Part shown: in pieces, positions 34,102-38,729 of the stretch | Layout of the letters: the number at the start of each line of letters is the position of its first letter | Position numbering within the stretch: position 1 is the first letter of the stretch | Assembly: GCA_947374865.1 (NCBI GenBank) | Contig: CANCDR010000024.1 | Span: 1-38,729 of the forward strand | DNA: 38,729 bases | Direction of reading: 5' to 3' | From: Oxalobacteraceae bacterium | Lineage (GTDB): Bacteria; Pseudomonadota; Gammaproteobacteria; Burkholderiales; Burkholderiaceae_D | The notes under the pieces: generated by a model | What the model was told of the DNA's origin: nothing | What the model saw: the letters and a program-made list of their open reading frames with translations, nothing else | Database searches by the model: none | Program-made: the position numbers and the translations under genes

Positions 34102-34265
34102 GGCGACTCTCTTTTCAATCTGGTATTGAATATATGCGGAAGATTTTACCATGCCAGAGGGTGAATAATGGACGTATTCACTCCCGCTAAGCCTTGCAAT
34201 CCCCGGATGTCGGCCCAAATCGTTCCGTATCTATTCTCATGCAAGGCAGGATGATTGGTAAAATG

Positions 34266-34288
34266 TGGGGATAATTTTTTCATCCCCA
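34266..34288. promoter_or_regulatory. Short hairpin in the pepN leader
   Basis: TGGGGAT (34266-34272) and ATCCCCA (34282-34288) are inverted 7 bp arms around a 9 nt T-rich loop. The hairpin ends 15 nt before the pepN ATG, where no Shine-Dalgarno sequence is visible. It could affect pepN translation or be the end of a weak terminator; no role is established. Confidence 0.35.
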
Positions 34289-34303
34289 TACCGATACCAC
34301 CCC

Positions 34304-36970
34304 ATGCATATAGAAACATCCCCGCTTATCCTGCGCAAAAATTATTCTGCGCCTAACTATGCGGTACTCACGGTTGAGATGGGTTTCGATCTTGACCCGC
34401 TGTCCACCCGTCTGGCGACGCGTCTGCAGATGCAGCGCTCGCCCGGCGCAAAAGACCATACCGTTGTTTTGCTCGGTGAAGCATTGCAGCTCATTGCGCT
34501 GCGCATGAACGGCAAACAGCTCGGCAAGCGTGATTATGTGCTGGCTGATGGGCAGTTACATATTCCGAATGCGCCCGCCAAACTCACGCTAGAGATCGAA
34601 ACTTTACTCGCGCCGCAGTTCAATACATCGCTCAGCGGTTTGTACGTCTCGAACGGTAATTTCTTTACCCAGTGTGAAGCCGAAGGCTTTCGCAAGATGA
34701 CGTATTTCCCTGATCGTCCCGACGTCATGGCCAAATACAAGGTCATGCTGCGCGCAGATAAACAGCGTTATCCAGTCTTGCTATCGAACGGTAATCTGAT
34801 CGAAGAGGGTGATCTGGGCGATGGCCGTCATTACGCCCTGTGGGAAGATCCCTTCAATAAACCGTCGTATTTATTTGCCCTGGTGGCGGGACAGCTGGTC
34901 TGCCAGGAAGAACGCATTGCGCTGCGTTCTGGTCGTGAGGCGCTGCTGCAGATCTGGGTCGAAGAAGGTAATCTCGACAAGACGCAGCATGCGATGGATT
35001 CACTCATCAATAGTATTCGCTGGGATGAGCAGCGTTATGGCCTAGAGCTGGATCTGGAACGCTTCATGATCGTCGCGGTCGGCGATTTTAATATGGGGGC
35101 GATGGAAAACAAGGGTTTGAACATCTTCAATACCAAGTTTGTCCTCGCCAATCCACGCGTGGCGACGGATATCGACTACGCCAACATCGAAGCCGTGGTC
35201 GGTCATGAATATTTTCATAACTGGACCGGTAACCGGGTCACCTGCCGTGATTGGTTCCAGTTATCCCTGAAAGAAGGCCTCACGGTGTTCCGCGATCAGG
35301 AATTTTCCGCCGATATGGTCGGCACCGATAGCGGCCGGGCAGTCAAGCGTATCGACGATGTGCGGGTGCTGCGGCAGGCGCAGTTCCCGGAGGATGCGGG
35401 TCCGATGGCGCATCCGGTGCGGCCTGATTCGTATGTCGAGATCAATAATTTTTATACGGTGACGATTTACGAAAAAGGCGCCGAAGTCGTGCGCATGATG
35501 CAAACGCTCATCGGTCGCGAGCAATTCCGTAAAGGGATGGATCTGTATTTCGCGCGCCACGATGGTCAGGCTGTCACCTGCGATGATTTCCGGCTTGCGA
35601 TGGCCCACGCGAGCGGGCGCGACCTCAGCCAATTCGAACGCTGGTATAGCCAATCCGGCACGCCGCGCCTGCAGGCCCAGATCGAGCATGATCCAGTTAG
35701 CCAGACCTGTTCACTGACGCTGACACAGTCGTGCCCGGCCACGCCCGGTCAGCCTAATAAGCTGGCGTTTCATATTCCGGTGACGGTCGGCCTGCTTGGC
35801 GCGGACGGGCGCGATCTGCCGCTGGTACTGGAAGGCGAGAGTGCTGATCCACACCGTGCGCCGACTTCCATGGTGCTTGAGCTGCGTGAAATGCAGCAGA
35901 CTTTCCGCTTTACCGGCATCACGACCAGGCCAGTGCCTTCCCTGCTGCGCAATTTCTCGGCACCCGTGATACTGGATATACCCTACAGCGATGATGAATT
36001 GGCATTCTTGATGGCCAATGACAGCGATCCATTTAATCGCTGGGAAGCCGGCCAGCGACTGGCCACGCGCAAACTGATCGCCTTGGCCGGGCAGTTCGCT
36101 GCCGATGGCAAAGGACAAGCCGCGGCCGATACCGCACTGATGCATGCACTCGAAGCGACCCTGCGCGATGGCCGCCTGGATGCGGCATTTCTCGAGCAGG
36201 CATTGAGCCTGCCCTCTGAGGGCTTAGTGGCAGAACAGATGGCCGTGATTGATCCGCAGGCAATCCACCGGGCGCGCCGTCATTTGCGCGTTGCGGTGGC
36301 CGAGACTTTGGGCGACGCATGGATGCGCAGCTATCTGACCCACGCATCCCCCGGCCCTTTCAGCCCCGACGCGGTCTCTGCCGGCAAACGCGGCATGAAA
36401 AATCTGGCGCTGTCTTATTTGGCTGAACTCGATACGCCGGCGATCCACAGCTTGCTGCAAAAGCAGCTCGATCAAGCCGATAACATGACTGACCGGCTCG
36501 CTGCCTTAGAAGCGCTAATTAATAGCAGCGCACCGTCCAAGGCTGCAGCACTGGCGCAGTTTTATCGCGACTTTGAGGATGATCCACTCGTTATCGATAA
36601 ATGGTTCACGCTGCAGGCCATGGCGCGCAGCACTGATGTGGCGGCCGTGCGCAAGCTGATGCAGCATCCGGCCTTTACGCTGACGAATCCGAACCGGGCG
36701 CGTAGTCTGATCTTTAGTTTTTGTAATGGCAATCCGGCACATTTTCATGCTGCCGACGGCAGCGGTGTGGCCTTCTGGGCCGAACAGGTCATCGCGCTCA
36801 ATGCCATCAATCCGCAAGTCGCCGCGAGATTATCGCGTTCGCTTGACCGCTGGCGTAAATTTACGCCGGCCCTGCAGGTTAATATGAAGGCAGCGCTCGA
36901 ACGCGTTGCCGCCACGCCCAAGCTGTCACGCGACGTACAGGAAGTCGTCATGAAAGCGCTCGCAAACTAA
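34304..36970 (+). CDS. pepN: Aminopeptidase N (M1 family)
   Basis: This 888-residue cytoplasmic zinc aminopeptidase cleaves N-terminal residues from peptides. The exopeptidase motif GAMEN is at 265-269. The zinc site HEYFH is at 301-305, with the third ligand E324 in [16 protein letters not shown]. The catalytic tyrosine region is [16 protein letters not shown]. The PepN C-terminal domain covers roughly the last 320 residues. The start at 34304 ([14 protein letters not shown]) is typical of the proteobacterial subgroup; an upstream in-frame ATG at 34265 falls in the leader hairpin. It is divergent from the yebC-type gene and followed by fbp after 43 bp. Confidence 0.96.
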   Translation: MHIETSPLILRKNYSAPNYAVLTVEMGFDLDPLSTRLATRLQMQRSPGAKDHTVVLLGEALQLIALRMNGKQLGKRDYVLADGQLHIPNAPAKLTLEIETLLAPQFNTSLSGLYVSNGNFFTQCEAEGFRKMTYFPDRPDVMAKYKVMLRADKQRYPVLLSNGNLIEEGDLGDGRHYALWEDPFNKPSYLFALVAGQLVCQEERIALRSGREALLQIWVEEGNLDKTQHAMDSLINSIRWDEQRYGLELDLERFMIVAVGDFNMGAMENKGLNIFNTKFVLANPRVATDIDYANIEAVVGHEYFHNWTGNRVTCRDWFQLSLKEGLTVFRDQEFSADMVGTDSGRAVKRIDDVRVLRQAQFPEDAGPMAHPVRPDSYVEINNFYTVTIYEKGAEVVRMMQTLIGREQFRKGMDLYFARHDGQAVTCDDFRLAMAHASGRDLSQFERWYSQSGTPRLQAQIEHDPVSQTCSLTLTQSCPATPGQPNKLAFHIPVTVGLLGADGRDLPLVLEGESADPHRAPTSMVLELREMQQTFRFTGITTRPVPSLLRNFSAPVILDIPYSDDELAFLMANDSDPFNRWEAGQRLATRKLIALAGQFAADGKGQAAADTALMHALEATLRDGRLDAAFLEQALSLPSEGLVAEQMAVIDPQAIHRARRHLRVAVAETLGDAWMRSYLTHASPGPFSPDAVSAGKRGMKNLALSYLAELDTPAIHSLLQKQLDQADNMTDRLAALEALINSSAPSKAAALAQFYRDFEDDPLVIDKWFTLQAMARSTDVAAVRKLMQHPAFTLTNPNRARSLIFSFCNGNPAHFHAADGSGVAFWAEQVIALNAINPQVAARLSRSLDRWRKFTPALQVNMKAALERVAATPKLSRDVQEVVMKALAN

Positions 36971-37013
36971 CGCACTAACGCATCAATACACAGATTCATC
37001 GACAAGGAAAGCC

Positions 37014-38018
37014 ATGAAACGTATCAGCCTCACACAGTATCTGGTGGAAGAACAGCGATCACATGATTCGATCCCCGCCGAATTGCGGCTCTTGATTGAA
37101 GTCGTCGCCCGGGCCTGTAAAACCATCTCGCATGCCGTCGGCAAAGGTGCGCTGGGCGAAGTGCTCGGCAGCGCGCATAGCGAAAACGTCCAGGGTGAAG
37201 TACAAAAGAAGCTCGATATCCTGTCGAATGAAATTTTATTAGAAGCCAACGAGTGGGGCGGCCACCTGGCAGCGATGGCATCGGAAGAGATGGAAACCAT
37301 CCATCAGATACCGCATCGCTATCCGAAGGGCGAATACATGCTGCTGTTTGATCCGCTGGATGGCTCAAGCAATATCGATGTGAACGTCTCGATCGGGACG
37401 ATTTTTTCTGTGCTCAAGGCGCCCGACGGCATGGCAACGCCGACGGAAGCCGATTTTCTGCAGCCCGGCAGCAAACAGGTCGCAGCAGGTTACGCCGTGT
37501 ACGGTCCGCAGACTGTCTTGGTACTCACGACTGGAAATGGCGTTAATTGTTTTACGCTAGATCGCGAAATGGGTTCCTGGGTATTGACGCAGCAGCAGAT
37601 GCAAATACCGACCGAAACTGCTGAATATGCGATCAATGCCTCCAATGCGCGGCACTGGTATCCGCCGGTGCAGCGCTATATCAGCGAATTAGAGGCCGGT
37701 AAAACGGGCCCGCGCGGTAAAGACTTTAATATGCGCTGGATCGCTTCGATGGTCGCCGATGTGCATCGCATTCTCAATCGCGGCGGGGTTTTTATGTATC
37801 CGGCCGATGCGCGCGATCCGTCCAAGCCAGGACGTTTGCGACTTATGTATGAGGCCAATCCGATCGCCTTCATCGTTGAGCAGGCTGGCGGTGCAGCGAC
37901 GACAGGAACTGAGCGCATCATGGATTTGCAGCCGACCCAATTACATCAGCGGGTACCGGTATTCCTCGGATCGAAGAATGAAGTCGAGCTGGTCACGCGT
38001 TACCACCAGCAGGCTTGA
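37014..38018 (+). CDS. fbp: Fructose-1,6-bisphosphatase class I
   Basis: This 334-residue gluconeogenic enzyme hydrolyses fructose-1,6-bisphosphate to fructose-6-phosphate. The metal-binding signature [20 protein letters not shown] is present (about 110-129). Upstream lies [10 protein letters not shown], and the sugar-phosphate region has RYISELEAG and [19 protein letters not shown]. Length and layout are those of the proteobacterial class I enzyme. It follows pepN on the same strand and may share its transcript. No convincing terminator is visible after the stop. Confidence 0.97.
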   Translation: MKRISLTQYLVEEQRSHDSIPAELRLLIEVVARACKTISHAVGKGALGEVLGSAHSENVQGEVQKKLDILSNEILLEANEWGGHLAAMASEEMETIHQIPHRYPKGEYMLLFDPLDGSSNIDVNVSIGTIFSVLKAPDGMATPTEADFLQPGSKQVAAGYAVYGPQTVLVLTTGNGVNCFTLDREMGSWVLTQQQMQIPTETAEYAINASNARHWYPPVQRYISELEAGKTGPRGKDFNMRWIASMVADVHRILNRGGVFMYPADARDPSKPGRLRLMYEANPIAFIVEQAGGAATTGTERIMDLQPTQLHQRVPVFLGSKNEVELVTRYHQQA

Positions 38019-38194
38019 GCGTTCTAAACTTTGGTGTAGTAGGGTGAAGTGCTCAATGTAAGGACTTAAGATAATAGACCTGCATTAAGCTGGCGAATGT
38101 CACTGTAGATAGTGGGCACCTCACCCAGCCGACCTCAGTGAGGCAAAAAAATAGCCTCCTAAATCAAGTCTGTAAAAATGATTTTCGAAATAGC
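38019..38194. other. Intergenic stretch after fbp without recognised gene
   Basis: I see no coding frame or RNA gene here. A 6 bp inverted repeat CCTCAC/GTGAGG (38119-38124 and 38138-38143) is followed by an A tract, so it would terminate minus-strand and not plus-strand transcripts if it acts at all. Confidence 0.5.
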
Positions 38195-38224
38195 TTGCAT
38201 CAGTTGAGTAAGCTTTGCTATAGT
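38195..38224 (+). promoter_or_regulatory. Candidate upstream rrn promoter P1
   Basis: TTGCAT (38195-38200) and TATAGT (38219-38224) are separated by 18 bp. The downstream TTCGCCTCCC is a GC-rich start-proximal stretch common at stringently controlled rRNA and tRNA promoters of this group. The call is by eye. Confidence 0.5.
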
Positions 38225-38304
38225 TCGCCTCCCGTTGAGAAACACTGTTTTTGAAGTCTAAAAATAGCGAACTGAATGGGGGCGAATAAGCCAAGCTGCA
38301 GACG

Positions 38305-38364
38305 AGATTTTTTAGAAAGAATTAAAAAATTAACGTTGACGCAAAGTTGAAACCGCTGCATAAT
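38305..38364 (+). promoter_or_regulatory. Strong rrn promoter P2 with UP element
   Basis: TTGACG (38336-38341) and CATAAT (38359-38364) are separated by exactly 17 bp. An A/T-rich stretch (38305-38334) lies directly upstream as an UP element. Transcription would start near 38371. Confidence 0.8.
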
Positions 38365-38379
38365 CTCATCTCTCTGCTG

Positions 38380-38465
38380 CTGACAAACAAAACGCTTTGT
38401 CAGTGACGCGAAAGACCCAGGTAACTAGGTTGGACGCGACAGAGTAAAAAAGTTCTTTAAAAATT
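38380..38465 (+). promoter_or_regulatory. rrn leader antitermination region (boxB-like hairpin and boxA)
   Basis: CTGACAAA (38380-38387) and TTTGTCAG (38396-38403) form an 8 bp hairpin with an 8 nt loop. GTTCTTTAA at 38452-38460 is a boxA-like motif. The following AACAGCCGATAAGTGTGG is the usual betaproteobacterial leader text before 16S. These are the parts of the Nus-dependent rRNA antitermination signal. Confidence 0.7.
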
Positions 38466-38649
38466 AACAGCCGATAAGTGTGGACGCTTGATGGAAGTGC
38501 AGCAGTTGGTCTTCGGACTAGCTGATAACTTTACAACTATGAAGTGTTCACAAAAAAGAAATATAGGATCTTTCGCAAGAAAGAGCCTGTCAGTATTTTG
38601 AGTGAGCGAGAGCAGAGATGCTCGGCAGAGATGCCACAAAACAGAGATT

Positions 38650-38729
38650 AAACTGAAGAGTTTGATCCTGGCTCAGATTGAACGCTGGCGGCATGCCTTA
38701 CACATGCAAGTCGAACGGCAGCACGGGGG
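38650..38729 (+). rRNA. rrs: 16S rRNA, 5' end (partial)
   Basis: The sequence from about 38650 contains AGAGTTTGATCCTGGCTCAG, the universal bacterial 27F site, followed by ATTGAACGCTGGCGGCATGC and CATGCAAGTCGAACGG. The GGCATGC stretch is typical of Burkholderiales. The gene continues beyond the window; the exact mature 5' end is set by alignment with the E. coli start and may be off by a base. Confidence 0.98.

Noticed and set aside
34102..34218. N-terminal extension of the YebC-type gene to 34218
   Set aside because: The conserved MAGHSKW start is at 34101 and the upstream residues resemble no family member.

Overview
The window looks like a chromosomal segment of a betaproteobacterium of the order Burkholderiales, most likely Oxalobacteraceae-like (for example the Undibacterium/Herbaspirillum area; the genus is a guess). 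The reasons are the block yebC-purD-hemF-nadD-rsfS-rlmH-maf-rng, the dnaE gene beside an LPS cluster (GT9, GT2, msbA, waaF), and a 16S rRNA 5' end and rrn leader of betaproteobacterial type. There are no tRNA genes and no CRISPR array.

Region 1 (1-10,000) is accessory and rearranged. It holds two copies of one module: a minus-strand gene for a secreted S-layer-like protein with an N-terminal DUF4214 domain, a roughly 450-500 bp intergenic region, and a divergent tyrosine integrase with an N-terminal DUF4102-type arm-binding domain. Copy A runs from 1 (open at the window edge) to 2011 and copy B from 3020 to 8501. The two intergenic regions are diverged homologues. They share a stem-loop 85 bp upstream of the S-layer start codon, with a compensatory base change between copies, and a pair of direct repeats just upstream of each integrase. 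Around the modules lie a winged-helix regulator that probably shares the integrase A transcript, a small DUF6447-like protein, a truncated Rpn-type nuclease, a third integrase reduced to its last 142 bp, and a FitAB/VapBC-type toxin-antitoxin pair.

Region 2 (10,281-17,948) is a glycosylation and export cluster: two GT4-type glycosyltransferases, then a complete type I secretion operon (ABC transporter, membrane fusion protein, TolC-like outer membrane protein). A near-perfect CRP-type palindrome lies upstream of the operon. The S-layer-like proteins of region 1 lack a signal peptide, carry RTX-like Ca-binding repeats and have an RsaA-like C-terminus, so they are the natural cargo. The glycosyltransferases may decorate them. 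This link is inference from position and family.

Region 3 (18,013-38,018) is housekeeping: trhO, dnaE, an LPS core/lipid A cluster in two divergent pairs, a minus-strand run of eight tightly packed genes (yebC to rng), then pepN-fbp on the plus strand.

Region 4 (38,019-38,729) is the promoter and leader of an rRNA operon (two candidate promoters, an AT-rich UP element, a nut-like hairpin and a boxA) followed by the first 80 bases of 16S rRNA.

The most interesting signal is the duplicated S-layer/integrase module with its conserved stem-loop. It could be an mRNA-stabilising leader or a recombination site, possibly for switching or shuffling surface-protein genes.
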